Shown here piece by piece: positions 24,207-35,970 of a stretch of 64,000 bases of DNA. Origin of the DNA: Melastoma dodecandrum (lineage: Eukaryota > Streptophyta > Magnoliopsida > Myrtales > Melastomataceae); assembly GCA_029817715.1 (NCBI GenBank), contig JARUPY010000085.1, positions 6,076,001-6,140,000 of the forward strand. Direction: 5' to 3'. The notes below the pieces were generated by a model. That model saw only the letters and a program-made list of their open reading frames with translations, was not told the DNA's origin and did not search any database. How positions within the stretch are numbered: the first letter of the stretch is position 1; each line of letters opens with the position of its first letter. A program made the translations under genes and the position numbers.

Positions 24207-24641
24207 ATGATAAGCAGCAAGAAGCTGTTGCAGTTAGTCAGGAAATGGAAAAGGGCGGCCACAATCGGAAGGAAGAGGATATATTTCCACAGAACAAGTA
24301 GCAGGAAAGTTTCTGATGATTCAACCGGAGCTTCAGTTGTGCAGAAGGACCATTTCCCAGTCTACACCACCGATGGGCAAAGATTCGACATCCCTCTGTC
24401 GTATCTTAGTAATGGAGTGATCAGAGAACTCTTTTCTATGGCAGAAGAAGAATTCGGGATCCCTAGTGGAGGCGCCATCGTACTTCCTATAGACGCATCG
24501 TCAATGAAGTACACAACTTCTTTGATCCGACGAGGTTTGTCCGTGGAACAGGAGAACGCCTTGTTGATGTCATTTAGTAGATGTAGTAGCTACGATCCGG
24601 CCATTGAGGCACGGACTAGTTCCCAAATTTCGTGTATGTAG
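24207..24641 (+). CDS. SAUR: SAUR protein 7, B-type tail
   Basis: Intronless, 144 residues, starting MISSKKLLQLVRKWKRAA. The core differs slightly: KDHFPVYTTDGQRFDIPLSY (Asp for the usual Gly in KGHF), NGVIRELFSMAEEEFGIPSG and AIVLPIDASSMKY. The tail ends ..TSSQISCM (B-type). The KGHF-to-KDHF change is unusual for this family, but the frame is otherwise complete and a normal promoter precedes it. Confidence 0.92.
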   Translation: MISSKKLLQLVRKWKRAATIGRKRIYFHRTSSRKVSDDSTGASVVQKDHFPVYTTDGQRFDIPLSYLSNGVIRELFSMAEEEFGIPSGGAIVLPIDASSMKYTTSLIRRGLSVEQENALLMSFSRCSSYDPAIEARTSSQISCM

Positions 24642-24895
24642 CGAATCGTAATAGTTCAGAGTATTGCTCGATGTAGGCCAATAATGAGAAATTTTTTCAA
24701 AGACATCGCCAAATGGACAAGCACGTTCTTGCATTAATTTCGGAAGGCCCATCGAAGCAAAAACGTCACGGAGATTCTCATTATTTTACTCGACGCCCCC
24801 GCAGAACTCTTCGGATCATCCTGAAAACTGAGGCCTTTCGAGTGATTCTCTGGGCTTCATGTATGAGTTCTCGAGAGTTAATAAGATGAGATAAC

Positions 24896-25266
24896 AGGCT
24901 GCAAGAAGCTTTTACATTTGCCCAGACAAAGTGGCAGATGGCTGCTGGCAAGAGAAGGAAAAGGATCACATATCGCAGGACTAGTAGATTGGGTGTTTCA
25001 ATGAATCCCTGATCGCCAGAAAGGGTCATCTCGCATTATCCCCCACGACGGGGAACAGTGCCGGATTCCTCTGCCATACCAGCAGTGGGGTCATTAAAGA
25101 AATCTTTGTGCAGCCGGGAGGAATTCAGGGTCGCTGAAGGAGGGCCTATTGTGCTAACGGTGGAAGCACGTCATCCATGAGAGAACACGATGGGCTGATT
25201 AAACAAGGCATTGCCTTGGAGCAGGAGAAGGCCATCGCAATGCCATTAACTGGATGTAGTAGCTAG
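24896..25266 (+). pseudogene. SAUR 8 relic
   Basis: DNA similarity to the array is clear: GCAAGAAGCTTTTACATTTG, GTGGCAGATGG, AGAAAGGGTCAT, GGGTCATTAAAGAA, GCCTTGGAGCAGGAGAAGGC and GGATGTAGTAGCTAG. Insertions, deletions and stops break every frame, beginning with an extra base in the ATGAGATAA start region. Its upstream module is also decayed (CAAATG at 24710, TTATTTTACTC at the TATA place). It is the oldest relic of the series. Confidence 0.8.
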
Positions 25267-25375
25267 ATTGCCGCTGGTAATGCCCCCGCATGTAAATGTA
25301 TGCTGTTAAAAACCGAGTAGTAAGCAAAGAGTGTTGTACAACATTACACAGCAGTTTGTCTGGTTATTTTCAGTT

Positions 25376-25756
25376 TCAACGTGCTAAGCCTACCGAACGA
25401 GCAGATCTTTCAGGGATTCTACTATTCGCAGACTCAATCACCAGAATCAGGTAATCCATGACAATCGCATCGCAGGGAAAAATGATCAGCCCATTCCTCG
25501 GATGTCCGAACTCTTCCTCAGACATGTCGAGGAGTTTTCTGATCACACAATTATCTAAATACCTTAATGGAAGCATAAACCGCTCTCGATCAATGGTATA
25601 TGCAACAAAGTGGCCCTTCCTCGCAATGGACAACGACCTTCCACCTTTGCTTCTCCTGATATCCGCCTTATGGAACATCCTTTTTCCTCTCAATGCAGCG
25701 ACTCTTTGCCAATCAGAGCCAAGCCCGGCGAGAATACTCGAGCTGATCATCGCCAC
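25376..25756 (-). CDS. SAUR: Diverged SAUR protein, inverted
   Basis: The only minus-strand member, 126 residues, starting MAMISSSILAGLGSDWQRVA (a second Met at residue 3 fits the paralogous MISS start). The core keeps ARKGHFVAYTIDRERFMLPL, YLDNCVIRKLLDMSEEEFGH and LIIFPCDAIVMDYLILVIE. The tail is short and basic, without the CS/CM ending. A CTATAAG box lies near 25825, about 70 nt before the start. It is either functionally diverged or an ageing copy; the frame is open and the domain recognisable. Confidence 0.8.
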   Translation of the reverse strand: MAMISSSILAGLGSDWQRVAALRGKRMFHKADIRRSKGGRSLSIARKGHFVAYTIDRERFMLPLRYLDNCVIRKLLDMSEEEFGHPRNGLIIFPCDAIVMDYLILVIESANSRIPERSARSVGLAR

Positions 25757-26674
25757 CAGGCTTAATGTTCCACGGAGGTTTCTTAAATGTACATGAATGA
25801 ATTGTGGAAAATGAAGGCAGCCAACTTATAGAGCTGAAGCAAGAAACCCGAGCAATGCGCATGAGTGATATGGTTTCTGTTTTATGCATATATGCACTGC
25901 ACTGCAGGTTCATGCTTTATCACTAGGACATTCTCGGCGGCCACAGTCGACAGAGTATGGCTTCTGGATTTCCGCCCTAAAGCTAGCGTCCATAGGAGCC
26001 CATAGTTTATCCTTGGCAACGAGCCGGCATGTCTTCGGATGCGTGAATTCCCCGAGATTCCCGCGTGCTGCCAACCTCGAGTTCAATGTCAAGGGAAGAA
26101 AACGATATATGAGAAGGCAAAGGCAAGGGAGGATAAGTAAATACGTCATTTTGGCATCATGTTCGTAATCTAGGCAGTCGCTTTCAGGCTCCATTTTTAT
26201 CTTTCAAGAATTCATCGCCAGCAGCGGCAGATGCAGGACAAACTCATCTTACAGATACCGCAGTGGCATCATCCCCTATTAATCGAATTTGATGTCAATG
26301 TGGGCGTGCAGTTGTGGCCACTGCTTATCTATTATGCATCGTAAATCCCAATTCACAAGGACTAAATCAACTCTTGCTACCGCTGCAGAAGAGAAGCTCG
26401 GTACGAAATCGGCACGAGCAGAGCAGAGCAGAACACAACAAGTGCGCCGGCAGCCGGACCCAGCTGACTTAATACTTACTGCACATTCCCATTTATATAA
26501 GTCTTTTTGGCATAAAGACAACAGCATCACGAGAAGAAGGTAACAACGGGAAGAGGACACGAGCCGACAAGATCGACGCACATATACTGCGAGAACACAC
26601 ACACACACACACACGAACATGGACGTAGTAACGAGTCAGATAAAGGATCGAAACTTCCTAGTCTATCTCCCGGT
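25757..26674. other. Spacer with CA microsatellite
   Basis: No gene is supported. A CA repeat lies at about 26597-26615, in what may be the plantacyanin 3' region. Frames on both strands look random. Confidence 0.5.
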
Positions 26675-27159
26675 TCAAGCCACCGACACGGCTATCTTCA
26701 TCCCGGACTCGCAGTGGCCAGAAAAGTTGCAGATGAAGTAGTTATTCCCCTTGGCCAGCCTTATCCTGTCGCTGCCAGATTTGAAAACCTTGGCGCCGGC
26801 GGGAGTTCTGCAACCGTTGTAGCTGCCCTGGTCCACCGCCACCACGTTGTGATTCGAGGAGTCGTAGTTAAACACTGCAGCAGGCGATTCTTGTTAGGTA
26901 AAAAAAACACGGGAAACAACGTCCAGGAGGAGCAAAAGGGGAAAGGCTCAGCGAGGAACTAACCGAGCACATCCCCGGCCCTGAACCTCTTGCCGTCGGT
27001 CCACCTAACGACGTTGAACGTCCATCCTCCGGGTCCGCCGACAACGTAGGTAGCGGAACGGACGCCGTCCATTTGGGCGGAGAGGAGGAGGGCGAGATAG
27101 AAGAGGAGGAGGGGGGCCTTCCCGGGGGGGAAGGATGCACTGCCTCTTCCCTGAGACAT
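26675..27159 (-). CDS. Plantacyanin (basic blue copper protein)
   Basis: Two minus-strand exons, 26964-27159 and 26675-26874, give 131 residues. The 89-nt intron interrupts the first copper region, the usual place in phytocyanins. A signal peptide (LLLFYLALLLSAQMDGVRSA) precedes the mature start ATYVVGGPGGW. The type I copper ligands are His in SSNHNVV, then Cys, His and Met in YFICNFSGHCESGMKIAV; two further cysteines form the fold's disulphide. There is no GPI tail or Pro-rich stretch, so it is plantacyanin rather than uclacyanin or stellacyanin. It is a cell-wall electron carrier, linked in other plants to pollen-tube guidance and anther development. Confidence 0.92.
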
Positions 27160-28714
27160 TTTCCAAAAAAAAAAAATACGGGGAAAGGAAAGGGTGGGGG
27201 AGGGAAGAGATGGGGGACGGCCGGCAAGTGAAGTGAAGTGAAGTGAAGAGATGGATGCTCGCTCTCCCTCCGTCAACTACTTCTTATATAGAAAAGACAT
27301 CAGAGTGCGGAAAATGGCAGAGGGAGGGATGCCCCCAGTGGGTGGGAACAGTCCTAACATTAAATTATATTCAATCACTCCCTAAAGAAAAGCACACATA
27401 ATGTCAGATCAGATGTATAAAAAATAAAAAATAAAAATGTACCTATTTTTGAAGAAAGGGAGGAGGAGGAGGAGTGATATTATGTTAGATTTGGATGGGA
27501 GTAGGTAAGGGTAAAGTAAAATCCTAAAGGGGTTACTTTTTTTTTTAGAGTAAAAGAGAGATAAAAGAAAGAATGAGTTTGGCAGAAGAAGAAGAAGAAG
27601 CAGAGTAATGATTGTTTGTTTGTAGTGGAGCAGTTACAATTACAATAACACCCACCACCCCCACCCCCACCTCCACCTCCACCTCCACCTGTGGGTTAAA
27701 AAAAAACACATGGAGAGAGATAGAAGGTGGGATAGGAGAGACACGTGACCTTTTAATGTCGTCTTTCCACACGCCCCACCAAAAAACACGAGGGAGGGAG
27801 TGTGTGAACGATTAGACTTTTATTTTTCTTCCATTCCCATTTTACGAAATGGCTGCAGCTGAGATAAACGAAGGGCGTGGGTGTTGTGGGGTAGAAAAAG
27901 GTCAAAAGCTAGGGGCCGACAAATGTCAGACATGTTATCGACAGACGCATTCCCATTTTTTTTCCCATCTCTTTTTTGTCTGATTTCGAAAATAAAATAT
28001 TTATTTATCAATTAAGAGAATTCTAATTGAAAATTTTATCAGATGGGAGTTACTTTTATAATAATAATAATATGTATAAATAAGTGATCGATGGAGCCCC
28101 CCGTGAACTCCACTGCAATAATTGAAGGGGGTTTTGCATTTTCTTATTATTAATGTCTTTGGTTTGGGTCTTCTTTCGCTACTACTTTCCATTCATCCAG
28201 GCCCATTAAAATGAGGCCCAACCCTTCCAGAAACAACCCGCCCTCTTCTTCTTCTTCTTTATTTATTTATGACGTGACAGACATCCCTTACTTTTTTTAT
28301 TCATTCATTCCAAAGGCATGATTTTTGAGTGAGTTGTCAAGAAGACTTGATAAAATCCAAAACTAAACTAATCAAAGATCTCCACCGTCCATCACGGGGG
28401 AAATTTTCTAACGGAATTACTTAAAGAGTCAACTGTTTTGGTATTAATTCTTCTTATTATTATTACTTCATTTCCTTAGTTTGCTTTCATTTTCTCATCA
28501 TCATCATCCCCTTTCTATCCTTTTTTAAATGAGTCCCAGATACCCATAATCCAAAGGAACTAAATACCTTCCCTTCACGCATTACCAACTTCCCCTTCCT
28601 TTTTATTATTAATGGGACGTTTTCTATTTAAGTAGTAGTAGTAGTTCACGTCTCCTGCAACCTCCTCCTCTCCATCGCTCCTCGTCCCTCGGCTCGGCTC
28701 GGCTCAACTCGCAC
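27160..28714. other. Divergent spacer between plantacyanin and SKS genes
   Basis: AT-rich non-coding region holding the upstream sequences of both genes. It has a CCACCT/CCCACC low-complexity stretch at about 27647-27691 and several short AT repeats. A TATA-like TCTATTTAAG lies near 28622, about 90 nt before the SKS start codon. Confidence 0.5.
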
Positions 28715-30864
28715 ATGACGTTGTCGCTGCTCGCCCTCGTCCTCCTCCTCTGCTGCCGGAATGGGGACGTCACGGTGTCCGCCGAGGACCCCTACCGTTT
28801 CTTCGACTGGAGGGTCTCCTACGGCGTCGTCTCCCCCCTCGGCGTCCCCCAACTGGCCATCCTCATCAACGGCATGTTCCCTGGCCCCGACCTTTACTCC
28901 GTCACCAACGACAACCTCATTATCAACGTCCACAACGACTTGCCGGAGCCCTTCCTCCTCTCCTGGTGAGGAAAAAATAAAAATAAAACATTTCTTCTTC
29001 CGGTAATAGTTTTAACGTCCCCGCTGATCGCCCCGGAAATTAGGAACGGCGTTCAGCAGAGGAAGAACTCATTCCAGGACGGGGTTTACGGCACGACATG
29101 CCCGATACCTCCCGGGAAGAACTTCACCTACGTCTTGCAGGTGAAGGACCAGATAGGCAGCTTCTACTACTACCCGTCGCTCGCGTTCCACAAGGCGGCG
29201 GGGGGTTTCGGCGGGATCAGGATACTGAGCCGTCCGCTGATCCCCGTACCGTTCGACGAGCCAGCAGACGACTTCACCGTGCTCATAGGGGACTGGTACA
29301 AAACCAACCACACGGTAACTATAAAAAATATTAAAACTCGAAATCGAACCATTTCAACAACGTGTTTACGTAACAATAATTTTGTTGTAGAAATTGAAGG
29401 GAATATTGGACGGAGGACATAAACTTTATTTCCCTGATGGTGTTTTAATTAATGGACGTGGACCGGGCGGTGGTGCTTCCTTCACCGTACAACAAGGTAA
29501 AACAAAAATTAAATATTTTATTTATATAAATTATTTATATCAAGACCAACTTCTCTAACAAAATTTTTTATATTATTTTTTTGATCTTTTAGGGAAGACG
29601 TACAGATTCAGAATATCGAATGTTGGTCTCCAGAACACGCTGAATTTCCGTATCCAAGGTCATAACATGAAATTAGTGGAAGTAGAAGGCACGCACACCG
29701 TGCAAGTCACGTACACGTCAATCGACGTCCACGTCGGCCAGTCCTACTCCGTCCTCGTCACGGCGGACCAGCCTCCTAGGGACTACTACGTCGCGGCATC
29801 GACCCGGTTCAACCCCAAGGTCCTTACCGGAACCGCCGTTCTCCATTACACGAACTCGGCCGGATCGGCCGTCGGTCCCATCCCTCCTGCGCCCGACTCT
29901 GACTTCGACTGGTCCCTCAGTCAAGCCCGGAGCGTGAGGTACGTGATGTTATGTTGCGACTCGCGAGCACCCTCGACGATACGTATTGATCTCGCGAATC
30001 GATGTGGTTTTAGGACTAATCTGACGGCAAGTGGACCGAGGCCTAATCCGCAGGGGTCTTACCATTACGGCCAAATCAATGTCACGAGATCGATCAGGCT
30101 CGTGAGCTCGGCTGCCGTCGTCGACGGTAAGCAGCGGTATGGGGTCAACGGCATCTCGTTTGTGCCGGCTGATACGCCGCTCAAGCTGGCCGATTACTTC
30201 AACATCAGCGGCGTGTTCAGAGTGGACAGCATCCCGGATCAGCCGACCGGGAGGCCATTGCGCCTGGATAGTTCTGTGATGGGAGCTGATTACAGGACCT
30301 TTGTCGAGGTTGTGATAGATAATCGCGAGAAGATAATCCAGAGTTGGCACCTCGACGGCTATGCTTTCTGGGTTGTCGGGTAAGCCAAATCGGAAAAAGT
30401 ATACTCGAACTTAAACGTCCGACCTCTGTTTCGGTTTAGGACGAAGGAGGACTCGAGTACAACATAGTTCCTCTTCAATTTTCGCAGAATGGGTGGGGGA
30501 CGGTGGACGCCGGCGAGCCGTGCTCAATACAACCTGGTAGACGCCATTTCGCGCAGCACTATGCAGGTCTATTCCAGCTACGTTTGTCCTCCTTTCGTAT
30601 AGAGTTTAGCCAAATAATTATGGATTCCTCGTCGGGTTAATCTCATTGACGTTGCAGGTATATCCTAATTCATGGACGGCGATCTACATCGCGCTGGACA
30701 ACGTCGGGATGTGGAACATGAGGACGGAAAACTGGGCGCGGCAGTACCTCGGGCAGCAGTTCTACTTACGTGTCTACACCCCGGTCAAGTCAGTGAGGGA
30801 CGAGTACCCGATCCCCCGTAACGCGTTGCTCTGCGGCAGGGCAACCGGAAGGAGCGCGCAATAA
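28715..30864 (+). CDS. SKS: SKU5-similar (SKS) multicopper-oxidase homologue, pollen NTP303 group
   Basis: Seven exons give 541 residues: 28715-28965, 29044-29314, 29391-29496, 29593-29938, 30014-30379, 30488-30566 and 30658-30864. A signal peptide (SLLALVLLLCCRNGDVTVSA) is followed by three cupredoxin domains. Landmarks are EDPYRFFDWRVSYG, NGMFPGPDLYSVTNDNLIIN, YGTTCPIPPGKNFTYVLQVK, LINGRGPGGG, SNVGLQNTLNFRIQGH, MKLVEVEGTHTVQ, IIQSWHLDGYAFWVVG and VYPNSWTAIYIALDNVGMWN. The positions of the oxidase copper ligands are mostly not His or Cys, as is usual for SKS proteins, so enzyme activity is doubtful. These are apoplastic glycoproteins of pollen and pollen tubes; several N-glycosylation sites (NFT, NHT, NLT, NVT) are present. 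It ends CGRATGRSAQ with no GPI signal. Confidence 0.93.
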
Positions 30865-31860
30865 CTCTGAATGTAAAGGAGAGTTCGTTATAAAAGCATT
30901 ACACATCAATAATAAAGATAAAAACATACAGTGGAGAGGCAAGAGCCGAACTTGGATTGCGGTATGATCAAGGAGTAAGATCCTGGGATTTTCAGACTAA
31001 TGCTATCAAGTCTTATTCGCTGGACGGTTGGATCGGGAAATTTACGATCCTGTCGAAAAAAGAAGAACAAAGAATGGCGTTGCAGAAATCAAGGGCATTA
31101 AACCAGAGACCAGACTTCGGCAGAAGCTATGGATCCTTCTACCAGAGGATCTTCCCATTCGGTTGATGAAGCAAAGGAGGCATATGCGAAGCCAACCGAG
31201 CATATATCATGCGCATCACGTCGTCGCCCGTGTTAGTATTTCGTTTCTTATACATCAACTTGCGCGGTACAAATACGACATCATTAAGAACAGGTGAAGA
31301 CGCTGCGACCAGAACAGAACAACCTAGGACTTTCTTCTTGCTTGGGTCGCATGAAGTCCTCAAATAACCGGAGTCGGTCCTAGCTTTCCATACTTGTCAT
31401 TTCCGTGTGAGCCTTCGGTCCATGTTCTCCTGCCTGGGTTTCTCAGTCGTTCCGGTGGTGGATCTTTGCTGGATTTCGCAACGATCTGCTTTGATAGCTG
31501 TTTGAGCTGTGGCTTTTTCTGAAAATTTCCGATTTTCCTCGTTTTCTCCATCCCTTGGAAATTATTAAATCAAATGTCATTGGTTTCCTAAGAATTCGTC
31601 GGAGATGGCGTTCTTGTCGTCAGAGTTGCCGTCCCTTGTATCATAAGTATTTGACCTAGGACTCGCGTAAAGCCGAACGGTAATGGTTAAAGAACACGAG
31701 TTGTTATCGCCCGGTTGCACTTTGTTGTAGCTTTTCGATGAACACTTTCAACAAAATGTGCATTTCCCACGACACAGTGCCGCCCTCATGCTCAGCCGTT
31801 CGTGTATAAAAATCATCAGATGCAAGCGGCTAACTCGCCATTCGCCATTCCACAAATCTC
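30865..31860. other. SKS-GDSL spacer
   Basis: No gene is seen; frames are short. A TATA-like GTATAAAAATC lies at about 31803, 57 nt before the GDSL start codon. Confidence 0.5.
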
Positions 31861-33232
31861 ATGGCGTGGAGGACGGTCACGGGAGTGCTGCTCCTGGCAT
31901 TGTTCTGCATCGGGTGCTCGGCGATACCTGAGAAGCCCGCCGTCTACATTTTTGGGGACTCGACGGCCGATGTCGGGACAAACAGCTTCTTGCCCAACAG
32001 CCAGTTCAGGGCCAACTACCTTTATTATGGCATAGACTTCCCCAAGTCGATACCAACCGGAAGGTTCAGCAACGGCCTCAATACCGCAGATTTTATCTGT
32101 ACGTGACATCTTCTGCTCATCTTAATTCTACAGCGTTCTGTTTGTAACTGCAAATTTTGTGTGTATTTGAAACAGCAAAGCTGATGGGACTGGAGAGTAG
32201 TCCGCCGCCATTCCTCTCGATCAACTCGACTTCTTCCCTGAAGAAATACAGCATGATCGGGTTGAACTTCGCCTCAGGCGGCTCCGGCATTCTCGACCTA
32301 ACCGGAGAAAACGTGACGACTAACACCCTCAAGTCCAAGAAGAACAAGAACGTTGTCTCCCTTAGGGAACAGATAAAGCAGTTTGCAGCTGTCCGTGGCA
32401 CCCTCGCTGATCTCATGGGACAGGCGGCAGCCCGAAATTATCTAGCAAACTGTTTGTTCTTCATCAGCACGGGAAGCAACGACATATTCGCCTATTACCT
32501 TACGAGGAGCAACGTACCGAAGAACGAGTTCACATCCATCTTAGGATCTAAATATGAGAGACACTTGGAGGTAACCGTCCGATGACGAACGCAGTCAAGA
32601 CCTAACTGTGTTCAGTCGGTATTCACGATTTACTTTCTTTCTTATTGCAGCTGCTGATATCGCTTGGGGCCAGAAAGATTGGCATCATAAGCGTGCCTCC
32701 AATCGGTTGCTGCCCGTCTCAGAGAGCGGTGAACGAGACGGGAGGATGTTTGGATGGACTGAACGAACAGGCAGTCACTTTTCACTCGACGATCCGGATC
32801 ATGATGGACAGAATCAGTTCCAGGCACAAGGAAATCAAGTACTCGATCGGCAACGCTTTCAATATGACCATGGACGTCCTACAAAGCCCGATCTCCCGTG
32901 AGTCGAACTTATCTGATCCAACGATCGATTTACGGAGTCTGGTAGCTGTAGATAGAAGTATACTGCTAATGCAAACTGAGCTAACTCTTGTTTTATATTA
33001 TGCGGCCGCAGTGTTCAACGAGACAAAGGCTGCTTGCTGTGGAACAGGCAAACTCAATGCACAGAAGATGTGCAATCCCAAATCGAGCCTGTGCTCAGAT
33101 CGCACAAAGTACCTGTTCTGGGATTCGTTCCACCCTACATCGGCCGCTTCAGAGGTGGCGGCTACCACTCTTTTCCAAGGAGGACCTCGATACGTCTACC
33201 CAATCAACTTCTCCCAGCTGGCTGCCGCTTAA
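31861..33232 (+). CDS. GDSL esterase/lipase
   Basis: Four exons give 366 residues: 31861-32098, 32176-32570, 32651-32897 and 33012-33232. A signal peptide (VTGVLLLALFCIGCSA) precedes PAVYIFGDSTADVG, where Ser34 is the block I nucleophile (Thr replaces Leu in the GDSL motif, common in plants). Block II is NFASGGSGIL, block III is FISTGSNDIF with the oxyanion Asn, and block V is FWDSFHPT with Asp331 and His334 completing the triad. GARKIGIISVPPIGCCPSQR is also typical. The group is close to At5g55050-like lipases. The substrate is unknown; these secreted hydrolases act on cutin or wall lipids and acetyl esters. Confidence 0.93.
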
Positions 33233-33399
33233 TCACCAGATTCGAAACCCCATTATGAGAATTCATCATCCGATGAATCATCTTCGCTCATTTTTCATTT
33301 AGTAGTTTTCTAGAATTACCATCACGAATAAAAGAGTTTATCATCCATTGGACTTGTTTGAAGTCGAACATGATTACAGTCTTCTTTTCGACAAAAAAC

Positions 33400-34900
33400 A
33401 AAAGCAGGGCAGGAATCTGTCTTATTACAGCATGCATTCATGTCGAGATGCAGTAAATACTAGGAGCATACCTCACATGTTAACTGTACGCGCGCCTTTC
33501 GGCCTAGCACGCGCGGCGGCGGTTCGGACGACCCGAGGATCCGGGCACGCTCCCCTAGAGTCTTCCGGTCGGCGTCGCGACCCGAGCGTCGAACGCTGCG
33601 GAAAAGACCAGGGTGGTCACTCCTTCGATTCCTGACCGGGTCTGCCCAGACTCTTCGCCGATCGTCTCCATGCTCCTTAAGAGGCGACGGGCGAAAAGAA
33701 GCGCATGGCCCGAGGAGGAAGCTTTAGGAGGTTCCAAGAGCGGCTCGTGTCGTCAGTCCCTCATCCAAAATGACTTCGTAAAAAGATGTGTTGTTGTTTA
33801 ACCTAGGTAAACTATTACGGAGTCGCCACCGACTTAATTATAAAAGCTTGGTTTAAGTCGGAAAACCAGAGTAGATTCGGGGATTCCTAATTACTAACTC
33901 TTACATTTAAACATGCGAAAAGGTGGCGTTTGCTCCAAAAGGTTTGCTTTTGGTTGACGGGTGTTGGGCCCGATTCAGGCGTTGGACCCGAATTCATGTG
34001 TATTGGTTTAGCAAATCGCATGCGACGATAAACCTATGTGCCTAAGGCATGCGAACAAGCACAGACAATTATTGAGATCAAAGGGAGCGGGGAAGGGCGG
34101 TGATTGCAGGCCTATGCCCTTGGGCCCGCAATCCGTTACATGTGGCTTAAATAAAAATTCGGGAAGGCCCGCACCTCCCCTTTGTACCTTTAATAAAGGT
34201 TGGGGCCGCTTTGTCTTCAAGCCCGCGATTTTTAGGCCGAGGTGGATCTACGCGATTTGATACACGCGCCTTCGAGTCGATCTTCGAAATTTCGTGTTTG
34301 AATCTTTGAGATTAAGCGCTCGATGTACATGTCAAGAAAAATGTAAACGTAGTCAGTATCGTCAAATTCAAATGAAGTTCGATTAAATTAAAAGAAAGGT
34401 AAGGCTTGTCTTACCGTGATCGGAGATGTGTATTTGATGTAGATCGTCGATGATATCCGAGAAGTCCACCGTGTTTTACATGCAAAACAAAGAGAGATGG
34501 ACATTAGCAATGTTTATCATAATCGAACATGATCTAAGAAAACGTAAATGAATTCAAGTGGGCTAAAGTCATTCGAATTTCATAAAAAAATTTTCTAAAA
34601 TTTTGACTATAGCAAAGAGTTTAAAAAGGAACATATTCGTATTAAGAAATCCAATTGCTAAAGAAATGTGAACTCGAACATGAACGATTGCCATTTATTA
34701 TTAAAAATAATTATAATTATAATGATGCAAGAAGCCGTGAATGGCCATTTCAAATTAAGAAAAAGAAGACGGAAGTTTTTACCTTTGGTGTGGGTTGATC
34801 GATAGACATTCAAAATTTTAAAAAAAATTAAAAAAAAAAAATAAAAAGAGAAAGGAGTTTTTTACCGTCTTTGTAGGCTGATCGAAGACGAAATCAAAGG
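33400..34900. repeat. Dispersed repeat, probably retrotransposon-derived (GGAGTCGCCACC type)
   Basis: A GC-rich block (33485-33760) passes into AT-rich non-coding DNA with TTACGGAGTCGCCACCGACT at about 33814. GGAGTCGCCAC is, to my knowledge, a recurrent motif of non-coding LTR-retrotransposon derivatives in eudicots. I see no gag-pol frames and no clear LTR pair, so class and borders are uncertain. Confidence 0.4.
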
Positions 34901-35074
34901 TGGGGAACTGCGTCTGGGTATCAAGCCACCCGAAGCTGCTGTTGATCGAAGGAAGCAAAGGGGATCCAGGTCACCTAGGGATTACCGGAAAAGAAGACCC
35001 TGAGGCCACTAAGACGTCACTGGGGAGGAAGACTCGTCCGTTGAGAATCCAAGGTCTCGCCACGGGTTGTCGTG

Positions 35075-35970
35075 GTCGCTGAGCTGGGATCCGGGGACGC
35101 CGGGGAGAGAAGATCTTGCCACCATGAGGCTAGAGACGCCGGAGGGGGAGTAGACCCGCCGCCGCGAGGTCGGGAAGCGCCGGGGGAAGTGGAGGCTGTC
35201 ACCGTGGGCTAGAACGCCGGGGCTGAAATGGGTATGCTGCTACGGGGGGACGCCGGAGGGGGTTTGCTTCACCACCGCTAGGTCTGGGACGTCGGAGAAG
35301 AGGTGATCATGCTACCATGAGGGGATCCGCCACTGTCATGAAGACGGCCGAGGGAAGCTCGCCGCTGTGGGTGTTGTTGGACTTCAGGAGGGCGCCGTGG
35401 GAGGAGCGCCGGGAAGCTGGGACGAGGAGCCGCCTTGGGGCTGGAGATGGGTCTGAGGCTAACCGGGGTGGGCGTCGCTGCAGTAGGAATCTGAGCCCTC
35501 GCCGGTCGTGGCTGTCTCAGCTTGCTGGGAACTCGCCGTTGGCGGGGAGCATCGGAGAAGGAAATTCATGAATGTCGGGTTAAAAGAAGTGAGCGTCAGG
35601 AACACCGGGAGCGTTGGGCTTGTCCAGGGGCGCCGGGAGAGAGCTTGATCGCAGCTGTGGGTTAGGTGGGCGTCAGGAGAGCCGAGGTGGGGAGCCGCCT
35701 TGGGGCTTGGAGATGCTGGAGGAGGACGGGACTGCCGCCGCTGGTTCTGCCGCCGATGGGTTCGCCGTTTGGGAGGATGCGGGAGGGCGGCTCTTTGGGG
35801 ATACCTGGCCACGGGTTGTCGAGGCAGCTGTGGGAGGTGCCGGGAAGACATGGTAGTCATCATTGTTGGAGGGAAACGCCGGAGAAGACGTTGGTCGTCG
35901 TTGCCGCTGTACTTTGGAGACGGCTGGGAGTGCTGAGCGGATGTCGCTGTTGGGGAGGACACCGCTTGCT
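35075..35970. repeat. GC-rich degenerate minisatellite, unit near 60 bp
   Basis: The core GACGCCGG(A/G)GGGG..GCCACC.TGAGG recurs at roughly 60-bp steps through 35080-35330. Looser related copies (GAGCCGCCTTGGGGCT seen twice, near 35427 and 35691) run to about 35960. Long overlapping frames on both strands here are a by-product of the G-rich repeat. No protein family is recognised. Confidence 0.5.

Noticed and set aside
27647..27815. Thr/Pro/Ser-rich frame in the plantacyanin-SKS spacer
   Set aside because: Produced by the CCACCT repeat.
30646..30657. Earlier start of the last SKS exon
   Set aside because: The AG acceptor at 30656-30657 and the conserved VYPNSW start fix the exon at 30658.
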